Source: Mimachlamys varia (Eukaryota; Mollusca; Bivalvia; Pectinida; Pectinidae). Taken from it: a stretch of DNA of 64,000 nucleotides. The stretch covers positions 7,436,001 to 7,500,000 of the forward strand of contig OX392527.1 of NCBI GenBank assembly GCA_947623455.1, in the 5' to 3' direction. Below the pieces are notes generated by a model that worked only from the letters and a program-made list of their open reading frames with translations, was not told the DNA's origin and made no database searches. The translations under genes were made by a program, and so were the position numbers. Below are positions 1 to 15,400 of the stretch, piece by piece (the stretch's first letter is position 1; each line of letters starts with the position of its first letter).

Positions 1-475
1 TTAGCCATGCTGGTTACACTGACCTGTGACACATGGTCGTAGACGCCGCCCTTGGCCATGCTGGTTACACTAACCTGTGACACATGGTCGTAGACGCCGC
101 CCTTGGCCATGCTGGTTACACTAACCTGTGACACATGGTCGTAGACGCCGCCCTTGGCCATGCTGGTAACACTAACCTGTGACACATGGTCGTAGACGCC
201 GCCCTTAGCCATGCTGGTTACACTAACCTGTGACACATGGTCGTAGACGCCGCCCTTGGCCATGCTGGTTACACTAACCTGTGACACATGGTCGTAGACG
301 CCGCCCTTAGCCATGCTGGTTACACTAACCTGTGACACATGGTCGTAGACGCCTCCCTTAGCCATGCTGGTTACACTAACCTGTGACACATGGTCGTAGA
401 CGCCGCCCTTAGCCATGCTGGTTACACTAACCTGTGACACATGGTCGTAGATGCCGCCCTTAGCCATGCTGGTTA
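1..475 (-). repeat. 51-bp minisatellite made from SPATA20 exon 6 end plus its donor
   Basis: About nine units of 51 bp. On the minus strand each unit reads as the last 12 codons of exon 6 (starting ATGGCTAAGGGCGGC), a cacag|gttagt splice-donor sequence and a short linker back to the next ATG. Since 51 is divisible by 3 and no stop is present, the frame stays open through the array. Units differ at very few positions (ttg/tta, one ggtaac variant, one gctcc variant). The array continues past the left edge. Confidence 0.95.
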
Positions 476-3400
476 AGGTGAAAAGGCATTCTTCAAGAGC
501 TTTCTCACCCTCCTCTGTTGAGGAATTGTTGGCATAGTAACGTAACATGAAGTTCAAATTTACTGTAAATATAGACAGAACATCCATAAGTATTTTTCAA
601 AAGTATATAATTTGCTTATTAAATAACACAGCAAGCTGAAGCAAATAATTCACCTAGATTTTAATATTAATACAATAGTTGTGGATAGTTAACTGGTATG
701 TAACCTGTATGTATCAAACTTTAATTATCACTATGAATAGCAACCATGTATACATAAAAGTGATAAATCACCACAAAAACATGTACAAAGTACACAACAT
801 GCTCGTCAGGCCTGTGCACCCCCTGCCCCTCCTACAATGTATTTATACACCACCCATTGACCCTCCTACACTGTATTTATACACCACCCACTGCCCCTCC
901 TACACTGTAGTCATACACTCACTGCCCCTCCTACACCGTAGTCATAAATCCACTGCCCCTCCTACACCTGAATTTATACACCATCCACTGCCCCTCCTAC
1001 ACTGTATTTATACACCACCCACTGCCCCTCCTACACTGTAGTCATACATCCACTGCCCCTCCTACACTGTATTTATACACCACCCACTGCCCTTCCTACA
1101 CTGTATTTATACACCACCCACTGCCCCTCCTACACTGTATTTATACACCACCCACTGCCCCTCCTACACTGTATTTATACACCACCCACTGCCCCTCCTA
1201 CACTGTATTTATACACCACCCACTGCCCCTCCTACACTGTATTTATACACCACCCACTGCTCTTCCTACACTGTATTTATACACCACCCACTGCCCCTCC
1301 TACACTGTATTTATACACCACCCACTGCCCCTCCTACACTGAATTTATACATCACCCACTGCCCCTCCTACACTGTATTTATACATCACCGACTGCCCCT
1401 CCTACACTGTAGTCATACACCCACTGCCCCTCCTACACTGTATTTATACACCACCCACTGCTCTTCCTACACTGTATTTATACACCACCCACTGCTCTTC
1501 CTACACTGTATTTATACACCACCCACTGCCCCTCCTACACTGTATTTATACACCACCCACTGCCCTTCCCATACTGTAGTCATACACCCACTCTCCCTCC
1601 TACACTGTATTTATACACCACCCACTGCCCCTCCTACACTGTATTTATACACCACCCACTGCCCCTTCTACACTGTATTTATACACCACCCACTGCCCCT
1701 CCTACACTGTATTTATACACCACCCACTGCCCCTCCTACACTGTATTTATACACCACCCACTGCCCCTCCTACACTGTATTTATACACCACCCACTGCTC
1801 CTCCTACATTGTAGTCATACACCCACTTCCCCTCCTACACTGTAGTCATACACCCACTGCTCCTCCTACACTGTATTTATACACCACCCACTGCTCTTCC
1901 TACACTGTATTTATACACCACCCACTGCCCCTCCTACACTGTATTTATACACCACCCGCTGCTCCTCCTACACTGTAGTCATACACCCACTGCCCCTCCT
2001 ACACTGTATTTATACACCACCCACTGCCCCTCCTACACTGTAGTCATACACCCACTGCCCCTCCTACACTGTATTTATACACCACCCACTGCCCCTCCTA
2101 CACTGTATTTATACACCACCCACTGCTCTTCCTACACTGTATTTATACACCACCCACTGCTCCTCCTACACTGAATTTATACACCACCCACTGCACCTCC
2201 TACACCGTAGTCATACACCCACTGCCCTCCTACACTGAATTTATACACCACCCACTGCCCCTCCTACAATGTATTTATACACCAACCACTGCCCCTCCTA
2301 CAATGTAGTCATACACCCACTGTCCTCCTACACTGTATTTATACACCACCCACTACCCCTCCTACACTGAATTTATACACCACCCACTGCCCTTCCTACA
2401 CTGTAGTCATACACCCACTGCCCCTCCTACAATGTATTTATACACCAACCACTGCCCCTCCTACAATGTAGTCATACACCCACTGTCCTCCTACACTGAA
2501 TTTATACACCATCCACTACCCCTCCTACACTGAATTTATACACCACCCACTACCCCTCCTACACTGAATTTATACACCACCCACTGCCCTTCCTACACTG
2601 TAGTCATACACCCACTGCCCCTCCTACAATGTATTTATACACCAACCACTGCCCCTCCTACAATGTAGTCATACACCCACTGTCCTCCTACACTGAATTT
2701 ATACACCATCCACTACCCCTCCTACACTGAATTTATACACCACCCACTACCCCTCCTACACTGAATTTATACACCAACCACTGCCCCTCCTACAATGTAG
2801 TCATACACCCACTGTCCTCCTACACTGTATTTATACACCACCCACTACCCCTCCTACACTGAATTTATACACCACCCACTGCCCCTCCTACACTGTATTT
2901 ATACACCACCCACTGCCCTTCCAACACTGTATCTATACACCACCCACTGGTCTTCCTACACTGTATTTATACACCACCCACTGCCCCTCCTACACTGTAT
3001 TTATACACCACCCACTGCCCCTCCTACACTGTATTTATACACCACCCACTGCCCCTCCTACACTGTATTTATACACCACCCACTGCCCCTCCTACACTGT
3101 ATTTATACACCACCCACTGCCCCTCCTACACTGTATTTATACACCACCCACTGCCCCTCCTACACTGTATTTATACACCACCCACTGCTCTTCCTACACT
3201 GTATTTATACACCACCCACTGCTCTTCCTACACTGTATTTATACACCACCCACTGCCGCTCCTACACTGTATTTATACACCACCCACTGCCCCTCCTACA
3301 CTGTAGTCATACACCCACTGCCCCTCCTACACTGTATTTATACACCACCCACTGCCCCTCCTACACTGTATTTATACACCACCCACTGCTCTTCCTACAC

Positions 3401-6400
3401 TGTATTTATACACCACCCACTGCCCCTCCTACACTGTAGTCATACACCCACTGCCCCTCCTACACTGTATTTATACACCACCCACTGCTCTTCCTACACT
3501 GTATTTATACATCACCCACTGCCCCTCCTACACTGAATTTATACACCACCCACTGCCCCTCCTACACTGTAGTCATACACCCACTGCCCCTCCTACACTG
3601 TATTTATACACCACCCACTGCCCCTCCTACACTGTATTTATAGACCACTCACTGCTCTTCCTCCACTGTATTTATACACCACCCATTGCCCCTCCTACAC
3701 TGAATTTATACACCACCCACTGCCCCTCCTACATTGTAGTCATACACCCACTTCCCCTCCTACACTGAATTTATACACCACCGAGTGCCCCTCCCACACT
3801 GTATTTATACACCATCCACTGCTCTTCCTACACTGTAGTCATACACCACCCACTGCCCCTCCCACACTGCATTTATACACCACCCACTGCCCCTCCGACA
3901 CTGTATTTATACACCACCCACTGCTCTTCCTACACTGTATTTATACACCACCCACTGCCCCTCCTACACTGTAGTCATACACCCACTGCCCTTCCCACAC
4001 TGTATTTATACACCACCAACTGTCCTTCCCACACTGTAGTCATACACCACCCACTGCCCCTCCTACACTGAATTTATACACCACCCACTGCCCCTCCTAC
4101 ACTGTAGTCATACACCCACTGCCCTTCCCACACTGTATTTATACACCACCCACTGCCCTTCCCACACTGTATTTATACACCACCCACTGCCCCTCCTACA
4201 CTGAATTTATACACCACCCACTGCCCCTCCTACACTGTAGTCATACACCCACTGCCCTTCCCACACTGTATTTATACACCACCCACTGCCCTTCCCATAC
4301 TGTAGTCATACACCACCCACTGCCCCTCCTACACTGAATTTATACACCACCCACTGCCCCTCCTACACTGTAGTCATACACCCACTGCCTTTCCCACACT
4401 GAATTTATACACCACCCACTGCCCCTCCTACACTGTAGTCATACACCCACTGCTCCTCCTACACTGAATTTATACACCACCCACTGCTCCTCCTACATTG
4501 TAGTTATACACCCACTGCTCCTCCTACACTGTAGTCATACACCACCCACTGCCCCTCCTACACTGAATTTATACACCACCCACTGCCCCTCCTACACTGT
4601 GGTCATACACCCACTGCCCTTCCCACACTGAATTTATACACCACCCACTGCCCCTCCTACACTGTAGTCATACACCCACTGCTCCTCCTACACTGAATTT
4701 ATACACCACCCACTGCCCCTCCTACACTGTAGTCATACACCCACTGCTCCTCCTACACTGAATTTATACACCACCCACTGCCCCTCCTACACTGTAGTCA
4801 TACACCCACTGCCCTTCCCACACTGAATTTATACACCACCCACTGCCCCTCCTACACTGTAGTCATACACCCACTGCCCTTCCCACACTGTATTTATACA
4901 CCACCCACTGCCCCTCCTACACTGTATTTATACACCACCCACTGCCCCTCCTACACTGTATTTATACACCACCCACTGCCCCTCCTACACTGTATTTATA
5001 CACCACCCACTGCCCCTCCTACACTGTATTTATAAACCACCCACTGCCCCTCCTACACTGTATTTATACACCACCCACTGCCCCTCCTACACTGTATTTA
5101 TACACCACCCACTGCCCCTCCTACACTGTATTTATACATCACCCACTGCCCCTCCTACACTGTATTTATACACCACCCACTGCCCTTCCTACACTGTATT
5201 TATACACCACCCACAGCCCCTCCTACACTGTATTTATACACCACCCACTGCCGCTCCTACACTGTATTTATACACCACCCACTGCCCCTCCTACACTGTA
5301 GTCATACACCCACTGCCCCTCCTACACTGTATTTATACACCACCCACTGCCCCTCCTACACTGTATTTATACACCACCCACTGCCCCTCCTACACTGTAT
5401 TTATACACCACCCACTGCCCCTCCTACACTGTATTTATACACCACCCACTGCCGCTCCTACACTGTATTTATACACCACCCACTGCTCTTCCTACACTGT
5501 ATTTATACACCACCCATTGCTCTTCCTACACTGTATTTATACACCACCCACCGCCCCTCCTACACTGTATTTATACACCACCCACTGCCCCTCCTACACT
5601 GTAGTCATACACCCACTGCTCCTCCTACACTGAATTTATACACCACCCACTGCCCCTCCTACACTGTAGTCATACACCCACTGCTCCTCCTACACTGAAT
5701 TTATACACCACCCACTGCCCCTCCTACACTGTAGTCATACACCCACTGCCCTTCCCACACTGAATTTATACACCACCCACTGCCCCTCCTACACTGTAGT
5801 CATACACCCACTGCCCTTCCCACACTGTATTTATACACCACCCACTGCCCCTCCTACACTGTATTTATACACCACCCACTGCCCCTCCTACACTGTATTT
5901 ATACACCACCCACTGCCCCTCCTACACTGTATTTATACACCACCCACTGCCCCTCCTACACTGTATTTATAAACCACCCACTGCCCCTCCTACACTGTAT
6001 TTATACACCACCCACTGCCCCTCCTACACTGTATTTATACACCACCCACTGCCCCTCCTACACTGTATTTATACATCACCCACTGCCCCTCCTACACTGT
6101 ATTTATACACCACCCACTGCCCTTCCTACACTGTATTTATACACCACCCACAGCCCCTCCTACACTGTATTTATACACCACCCACTGCCGCTCCTACACT
6201 GTATTTATACACCACCCACTGCCCCTCCTACACTGTAGTCATACACCCACTGCCCCTCCTACACTGTATTTATACACCACCCACTGCCCCTCCTACACTG
6301 TATTTATACACCACCCACTGCCCCTCCTACACTGTATTTATACACCACCCACTGCCCCTCCTACACTGTATTTATACACCACCCACTGCCGCTCCTACAC

Positions 6401-9400
6401 TGTATTTATACACCACCCACTGCTCTTCCTACACTGTATTTATACACCACCCATTGCTCTTCCTACACTGTATTTATACACCACCCACCGCCCCTCCTAC
6501 ACTGTATTTATACACCACCCACTGCCCCTCCTACACTTTTATACACCAACCAAACTGTCTAACATACCTGTACGTTCCATTGGTTAATGTATCCAGGTAC
6601 ACCATGGTGGTGTGTGTCCAATGGGCTTATGTTATTTACATGTATCAATGTAGAACATTACCTGGCTGTGGAAACTTTGGAGCCTTCTTTCCAAATCCTC
6701 CGAGCTCCTCATCGTAAGATTCGTGCAGCATGCTGTAACAGGTGTTTATTGCCTGTACCCCAGGGAGTCCTATCTCCTCCCCTTCCTCAATGCCCACCTT
6801 CACTCGAGAAAGTGCCTCCAGGATGGAATTCCCTTGATCCAAGACTTCTTGTCGCTTATTCTTCCACTAAAACGAATTGAATCTATATTAAGCTAGGGCA
6901 AAGGACCCTAGCCTGATATATCCTAGGGCAAAGGACCCTAGCCTGGTATATCATAGGGCAAAGGACCCTAGCTTGGTATATCCTAGGGCAAAGGACCCTA
7001 GCCTAGTATATCCTAGGGCAAAGGACCCTAGCCTGGTATATCCTAGGGCAAAGGACCCTAGCCTGGTATATCCTAGGGCAAAGGACCCTAGCCTGGTATA
7101 TCCTAGGGCAAAGGACCCTAGCCTGGTATATCCTAGGGCAAAGGACCCTAGGCTGATATATCCTAGGGCAAAGGACCCTAGCTTGGTATATCCTAGGGCA
7201 AAGGACCCTAGCCTGGTATATCCTAGGGCAAAGGACCCTAGGCTGATATATCCTAGGGCAAAGGACCCTAGCCTGGTATATCCTAGGGCAAAGGACCCTA
7301 GGCTGATATATCCTAGGGCAAAGGACCCTAGCCTGGTATATCCTAGGGCAAAGGACCCTAGGCTGATATATCCTAGGGCAAAGGACCCTAGCCTGATATA
7401 TCCCAGGGCAAAGGACCCTAGCCTGATATACCCTAGGGCAAAGGACCCAAGCCTGGTACATCTTTGTATATCCCAGGGCAAAGGACCCTAGCCTGGTATA
7501 TCCCAGGGCAAAGGACCCTAGCCTGGTATACCCTAGGGCAAAGGACCCTAGCCTGGTATACCCTAGGGCAAAGGACCCTAGCCTGGTAAATCCCAGGGCA
7601 AAGGACCCTAGCTTGGTATATCCCAGGGCAAAGGACCCTAGCCTGGTATATCCCAGGGCAAAGGACCCTAGCCTGGTATATCCTAGGGCAAAGGACCCTA
7701 GCCTGATATATCCTAGGGCAAAGGACCCTAGCCTGATATATCCCAGGGCAAAGGACCCTAGCCTGATATACCCTAGGGCAAAGGACCCTAGCCTGGTATA
7801 CCCTAGGGCAAAGGACCCTAGCCTGGTATATCCTAGGGCAAAGGACCCTAGCCTGATATACCCTAGGGCAAAGGACCCTAGCCTGGTATATCCTAGGGCA
7901 AAGGACCCTAGCCTGATATACCCTAGGGCAAAGGACCCTAGCCTGGTATATCCTAGCGCAAAGGACCCTAGCCTGATATATCCTAGGGCAAAGGACCCTA
8001 GCCTGGTATACCCTAGGGCAAAGGACCCTAGCCTGGTATATCCCTGGGCAAAGGACCCTAGCCTGATATATCCTAGGGCAAAGGACCCTAGCCTGATATA
8101 TCCCAGGGCAAAGGACCCTAGCCTGATATATCCCAGGGCAAAGGACCCTAGCCTGGTATATCCTAGCGCAAAGGACCCTAGCCTGATATACCCTAGGGCA
8201 AAGGACCCTAGCCTGATATATCCCAGGGCAAAGGACCCTAGCCTGGTATATCCCAGGGCAAAGGACCCTTACCTGGTATACCCTAGGGCAAAGGACCCTA
8301 GCCTGGTATACCCTAGGGCAAAGGACCCTAGCCTGATATACCCTAGGGCAAAGGACCCTAGCCTGGTAAATCCCAGGGCAAAGGACCCTAGCTTGGTATA
8401 TCCTATGGCAAAGGACCCTAGCCTGATATATCCCAGGGCAAAGGACCCTAGCCTGGTATATCCCAGGGCAAAGGACCCTAGCCTGGTATATCCCAGGGCA
8501 AAGGACCCTAGCCTGGTATATCCTAGGGCAAAGGACCCTAGCCTGGTATATCCCAGGGCAAAGGACCCTAGCCTGGTAAATCCCAGGGCAAAGGACCCTA
8601 GCTTGGTATATCCTAGGGCAAAGGACCCTAGCCTGATATACCCTAGGGCAAAGGACCCTAGCCTGATATATCCTAGGGCAAAGGACCCTAGCCTGGTATA
8701 TCCCAGGGCAAACGACCCTAGCCTGGTATATCCCAGGGCAAAGGACCCTAGCCTGGTAAATCCCAGGGCAAAGGACCCTAGCTTGGTATATCCTAGGGCA
8801 AAGGACCCTAGCCTGATATACCCTAGGGCAAAGGACCCTAGCCTGATATATCCTAGGGCAAAGGACCCTAGCCTGGTATATCCCAGGGCAAACGACCCTA
8901 GCCTGGTATATCCCAGGGCAAAGGACCCTAGCCTGATATACCCTGTGGGGAACTCCACTGGAAAATTGGAAAAGTATTCAGAGATATTTGTGGAAATAAA
9001 ATTTTATTTCTTTTCTTCCTAATAATTCATTCAGACTTTTATGAAAATAACTCACAGAATTTGAACTGAGGCTTAAATTTATAAATAATAAGAAGGATGT
9101 GGCAATCAGAAAAAGATTTCTCATTCAGATAAAAAGGAAAATACCAGAAAATGTTTAAAAAGATACAAATGCCTCAAGCTCCCTGACCCTGTGCTAGATT
9201 TATTAATAACCGTTGACCTCTGGATCCTATACAACATGTCCAACAATAAGGTTGGAAAAGTCATCATTAAAAACAAATATCAATCGGCAGACATTGCTAA
9301 CACTATATACCCCATTCCCAAGTAAAGTTGTGATAAAATGGTTGATTGGGTAAAATAATGATTATATATTGTATTGATAAATCAAGAATTCACAAAGCAA

Positions 9401-12400
9401 TGCATAAAATTTATGCATGACACCAAATGGTGAAACCAGATCTGGTAATGTCAGAATGCTACTTTTACTAATCTACTAATATACCATATAATTACACAAT
9501 AATTAAAACAATAACCCATTCTTACTTTTATAAGTTCCTAGTAACATTATTTACCAAATCTCCTCCATTATGCAATATTAAACAGCCAACTTTGAATGAT
9601 AACTCACCAGTCCAGCAATGTGAAGCAGTAGGGTTTTGAATCCTGGGCGGCCATAGTATCGGTCATCTGGTGGAAAGTAGGTGCCCCCTATCACAGGACT
9701 TCTGTCTGGGGTCATCCACACACTCATAGGCCACCCTCCACCCCCGCTAGTGGCCTGTGGTCAAACACAGCTTCTTATATACAAACATCAACACCTTGTT
9801 CAAATGTTCATCATGCCATAATTGATATACTGAATCATTCAAAGATCTTACCATTACAATAGTCGTACAATGATCTCTCCTATACAAAGATCTTACCATT
9901 ACAATAGTCATACAATGATCTCTCCTATACAAAGATCTTACCATTACAATAGTCATACAATGATCTCTCCTATACAAAGATCTTACCATTACAATAGTCA
10001 TACAATGATCTCTCCTATACAAAGATCTTACCATTACAATAGTCATACAATGATCTCTCCTATACAAAGATCTTACCATTACAATAGTCATACAATTATT
10101 TCACCTGTACAAAGGTCACACATCAATCTCATCTTAACAAAGGTCATATACCGGGTAATGATCTCACCTGGACAAAGGCCATATAATGATTTCACCTGAA
10201 TAAAGGTCAAACATTGATCTCACCTGAACAAAGGTCAAACATTGATCTAACCTGTACGAATGTCACACATTGATCTCACCTGTACAAAGGTCACAAACTG
10301 ATCTCACCTGTACGAATGTCACAAACTGATCTCACCTGTACAAAGGTCACACATTGATCTCACCTGTACAAAGGTCACATGCTGATCTCACCTGTACAAA
10401 GGTCACATGATGATCTCACCTATACAAAGGTCACATGCTGATCTCACCCATACAAAGGTCACATGCTGATCTCACCTATACAAAGGTCACACACTGATCT
10501 CACCTATACAAAGGTCAAACATTGATCTCACCTATACAAAGGTCAAACATTGATCTCACCTGTACAAAGGTCACACACTGATCTCACTTATACAAAGGTC
10601 AAACATTGATCTCACCTATACAAAGGTCAAACATTGATCTCACCTGTACAGAGGTCACACATGAACTCACCTGTACAAAGATCACACATTGATCTCTCTT
10701 ATACAAAGGTCAAACATTGATCTCACCTATACAAAGGTCACACACTGATCTCACCTGTACAAAGGTCACACATGAACTCACCTGTACGAATGTCCGACAC
10801 TGATCTCACCTGTACAAAGGTCACACACTGATATCACCTGTACGAATGTCACACACTGAACTCACCTGTACAAAGGTCACACACTGATATCACCTGTACG
10901 AATGTCACACACTGATCTCACCTATACAAGGGTCAAACATTGATCTCACCTGTACGAATGTCACACACTGATCTCACCTATACAAAGGTCAAACATTGAT
11001 CTCACCTGTACAAAGGTCATATATACTTTGTCAACATCAGGCCGTTCCTCTCTGTCCACCTTGATAGCCACATAATGCTCATTGAGTATTTTGCCGATTT
11101 CTTCATTCTCGAACGACTCGCGCTCCATCACATGGCACCAGTGACAGGTAGAGTACCCGACAGACAGGAAGATCATCTTGTCTTCAGAAACAGCTTTGTC
11201 GAACGCCTCTTGACTCCAGGGGTACCTTTAAAATACAAATAACACAATAATACACTACAAACAATGTACAACACGATACTGCTTGATGTTTTTCAAATCT
11301 TACAAAAAAATCAGTGTTTGTGTTCAAAACCTAAATATTGAGAAAACTAGTTCAGCAGTATTTACCAGTCTACTGGGTTGGAAGCATGCTGTAACAGGTA
11401 GGGTGATTTTTCCTTGGCCAGTCTGTTTCTGGCCTCAGCCTTATTTCCACTTTTTGTAGCCATTGATCTGCAATTTCAAGAAAAACATTTTAACAGAAAA
11501 TAATGAATAACTATAGTTTTGCAGAAACATACTGTAGGCATATGACTGGAATTATCAAGGGATGGGATGAAAAACATATAAATCATCCTACAAACAAACT
11601 GTTACTCATCATTAATTATATACCCATGGCTGACATCAGATACCTATGGCTGACATCGGATACCCATGGCTGACATCAGATACCCATGGCTGACATCGGA
11701 TACCCATGGCTGACATCAGATACCTATGGCTGACATTAGATACCTATGGCTGACATCGGATACCCATGGCTGACATCAGATACCTATGGCTGACATCGGA
11801 TACCCATGGCTGACATCAGATACCTATGGCTGACATTGGATACCCATGGCTGACATCAGATACCTATGGCTGACATCAGATACCCATGGCTGACATCAGA
11901 TACCTATGGCTGACACTGACATCGGATACCCATGGCTGACCTTGCCTACCCATGGCTGACAGCGGATACCCATGGACGACATTGAATACCCATAGCTGAC
12001 ATTGGATACCCATGGCTGACTTTGCCTACCCATGGCTGACATCAGATACCCATGGCTGACATTGGATACCCATGACTGACCTTGCCTTCCCATAGCTGAC
12101 ATTGGATACCCATGGCTGACCTTGGAATCCCATGGCTGACATTGAGTACCCTTGGCTGACATCGGATACCCATGGTCGACATTGGATACCCATAGCTGAC
12201 ATTGGATACCCATGGCTGACATTGCCTACACATGGATGACCTTGCCTACCCATGGCTGATATTGGATACCCATGGCTGACTTTGCCTACCCATAGCTGAC
12301 ATTAAATACCCTTGGCTGACATCGGATACCCCTGGCCAACATTGGATACCCATGGTCGACATTGGATACCCATGGCTGACATTGCCTACACATGGATGAC

Positions 12401-15400
12401 CTTGCCTACCCATGGCTGATATTGGATACCCATGGCTGACATCGGATACCCATGGCTAACCTTGGATACCCATGGCTGACATTGGATACCCATGGCTGAC
12501 ATTGGATACCCATGGCTGACATTGGATACCCATGGCTAACCTTGGATACCCATTGCTGACATCGGATACCTATGGCTGACATTGGGTACCCATATGGCTA
12601 AGGTTGGACAATGGCTAATACATTTATATCACTGAACCCACTCACTCATCTTCTGTCAGTAACGAGATGAAATCAGCTGTGGGCATTCAATGATAGCCAT
12701 TTCTCTTTCCTATCATATTTTTGGAAAATATTAACTTATTCTACTCGTACAAACTGTCAAATTTGGTGAAGGTCATTAAAATCAACAAAAAATGAGAATG
12801 GGTTTTCCCATCTAAATACATGAAAACTTCTGCTGCCCAGAGTTATAGTGTGACCTTGGAAGTTATTTTATATCATACTTGTGTAACAGGAGAGGGAAAA
12901 AGCAGACTGCCCAGACTGGGTCAATCACCAGCAACCAGATATCTAAATTATTTGAACATTTGTCTAGAAATTGGAAAGTCCTTCGTTTGAACCCAAGTCA
13001 GGTCATGCATTTTGTATCATAATGTATCCCAGCAAAAATGGCCACAAAATACTTGCTGCCTAACTCCGACGTGATCATTCGTACATGTGGTGCTACTTAA
13101 CTCCGACCTGATCACTCGTACATGTGGTGCTACCTAACTCCGACCTGATCACTCGTACATGCGGTGCTACCTAACTCCTTCCAGGTCAGTCGTACATGTG
13201 GTGCTGTCTAACTTCTACCTGATCAGTCGTACATGTGGTGCTGTCTAACTCTTACCTGATCAGTCGTACATGTGGTGCTACCTAACTCCTACCAGATCAG
13301 TCGTACATGTGGTGCTGTCTAACTCCTACCAGATCAGTCGTACATGTGGTGCTACCTAACTCCTACCTGATCAGTCGTACATGTGGTGCTGTCTAACTCC
13401 TACCAGATCAGTCGTACATGTGGTGCTACCTAACTCCTACTTGATCAGTCGTACATGTGGTGCTGTCTAACTCCTACCTGATCAGTCGTACATGTGGTGC
13501 TGCCTAACTCCTACCTGATCAGTCGTACATGTGGTGCTACCTAACTCCTACCTGATCAGTCGTACATGTGGTGCTGTCTAACTCTTACCTGATCAGTCGT
13601 ACATGTGGTGCTGTCTAACTCTTACCTGATCAGTCGTACATGTGGTGCTGTCTAACTCTTACCTGATCAGTCGTACATGTGGTGCTGTCTAACTTCTACC
13701 TGATCAGTCGTACATGTGGTGCAACCTAACTCCTACCTGATCAGTCGTACATGTGGTGCTGCCTTACTTCTACCTGATCAGTCGTACATGTGGTGCTACC
13801 TAACTCCTACCTGATCAGTCGTACATGTGGTGCTGCCTTACTTCTACCTGATCAGTCGTACATGTGGTGCTACCTAACTCCTACCTGATCAGTCGTACAT
13901 GTGGTGCTGTCTAACTCCTACCTGATCAGTCGTACATGTGGTGCTGTCTAACTCTTACCTGATCAGTCGTACATGTGGTGCTGTCTAACTCCTACCAGAT
14001 CAGTCGTACATGTGGTGCTGTCTAACTCCTACCAGATCAGTCGTACATGTGGTGCTGTCTAACTCTTACCTGATCAGTCGTACATGTGGTGCTGTCTGAC
14101 TCCTACCAGATCAGTCGTACATGTGGTGCTGCCTTACTTCTACCTGATCAGTCGTACATGTGGTGCTACCTAACTCCTACCTGATCAGTCGTACATGTGG
14201 TGCTGTCTAACTCTTACCTGATCAGTCGTACATGTGGTGCTGTCTAACTCCTACCAGATCAGTCGTACATGTGGTGCTGCCTTACTTCTACCTGATCAGT
14301 CGTACATGTGGTGCTGTCTAACTCTTACCTGATCAGTCGTACATGTGGTGCTGTCTAACTCCTACCAGATCAGTCGTACATGTGGTGCTGTCTAACTCTT
14401 ACCTGATCAGTCGTACATGTGGTGCTGTCTAACTCCTACCAGATCAGTCGTACATGTGGTGCTGCCTTACTTCTACCTGATCAGTCGTACATGTGGTGCT
14501 GCCTTACTTCTACCTGATCAGTCGTACATGTGGTGCTGTCTAACTCCTACCAGATCAGTCGTACATGTGGTGCTGCCTAACTCCTACCTGATCTGTCGTA
14601 CATGTGGTGCTGTCTAACTCCTACCAGATCAGTCGTACATGTGGTGCTGTCTAACTCTTACCTGATCAGTCGTACATGTGGTGCTGTCTAACTCCTACCA
14701 GATCAGTCGTACATGTGGTGCTGCCTTACTTCTACCTGATCAGTCGTACATGTGGTGCTGCCTTACTTCTACTTGATAAGTCGTACATGTGGTGCTGTCT
14801 AACTCCTACCAGATCAGTCGTACATGTGGTGCTGTCTAACTCCTACCTGATCAGTCATACATGTGGTGCTGTCTAACTCCTACCAGATCAGTCGTACATG
14901 TGGTGCTGTCTAACTCCTACCAGATCAGTCGTACATGTGGTGCTGTCTAACTCCTACCAGATCAGTCGTACATGAGGTGCTACCAAACTCCTACCTGATC
15001 AGTCGTACATGTGGTGCTGTCTAACTCCTACCAGATTAGTCGTACATGAGGTGCTACCAAACTCCTACCTGATCAGTCGTACATGTGGTGCTGTCTAACT
15101 CCTACCTGATCAGTAGTTCATGTGGTGCTGCCTAACTCCTACCTGATCAGTAGTTCATGTGGTGCTACCTAACTCCTACCAGATCAGTCGTACATGTGGT
15201 GCTGTCTAACTCCTACCAGATCAGTCGTACATGTGGTGCTGCCTAACTCCTACCTGATCAGTCATACATGTGGTGCTGCCTAACTCCTACCTGATCAGTC
15301 GTACATGTGGTGCTGCCTAACTCCTACCTGATCAGTCGTACATGAGGTGCTGCCTAACTCCTACCTGATCAGTCGTACATGTGGTGCTACCTAACTCCTA

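Noticed and set aside
7613..9022. 469-codon plus-strand ORF of [14 protein letters not shown] decapeptide repeats
   Set aside because: The 30-bp period is a multiple of 3, so several frames on both strands are open. It lies inside a SPATA20 intron on the opposite strand and has no non-repeat domain or start context.
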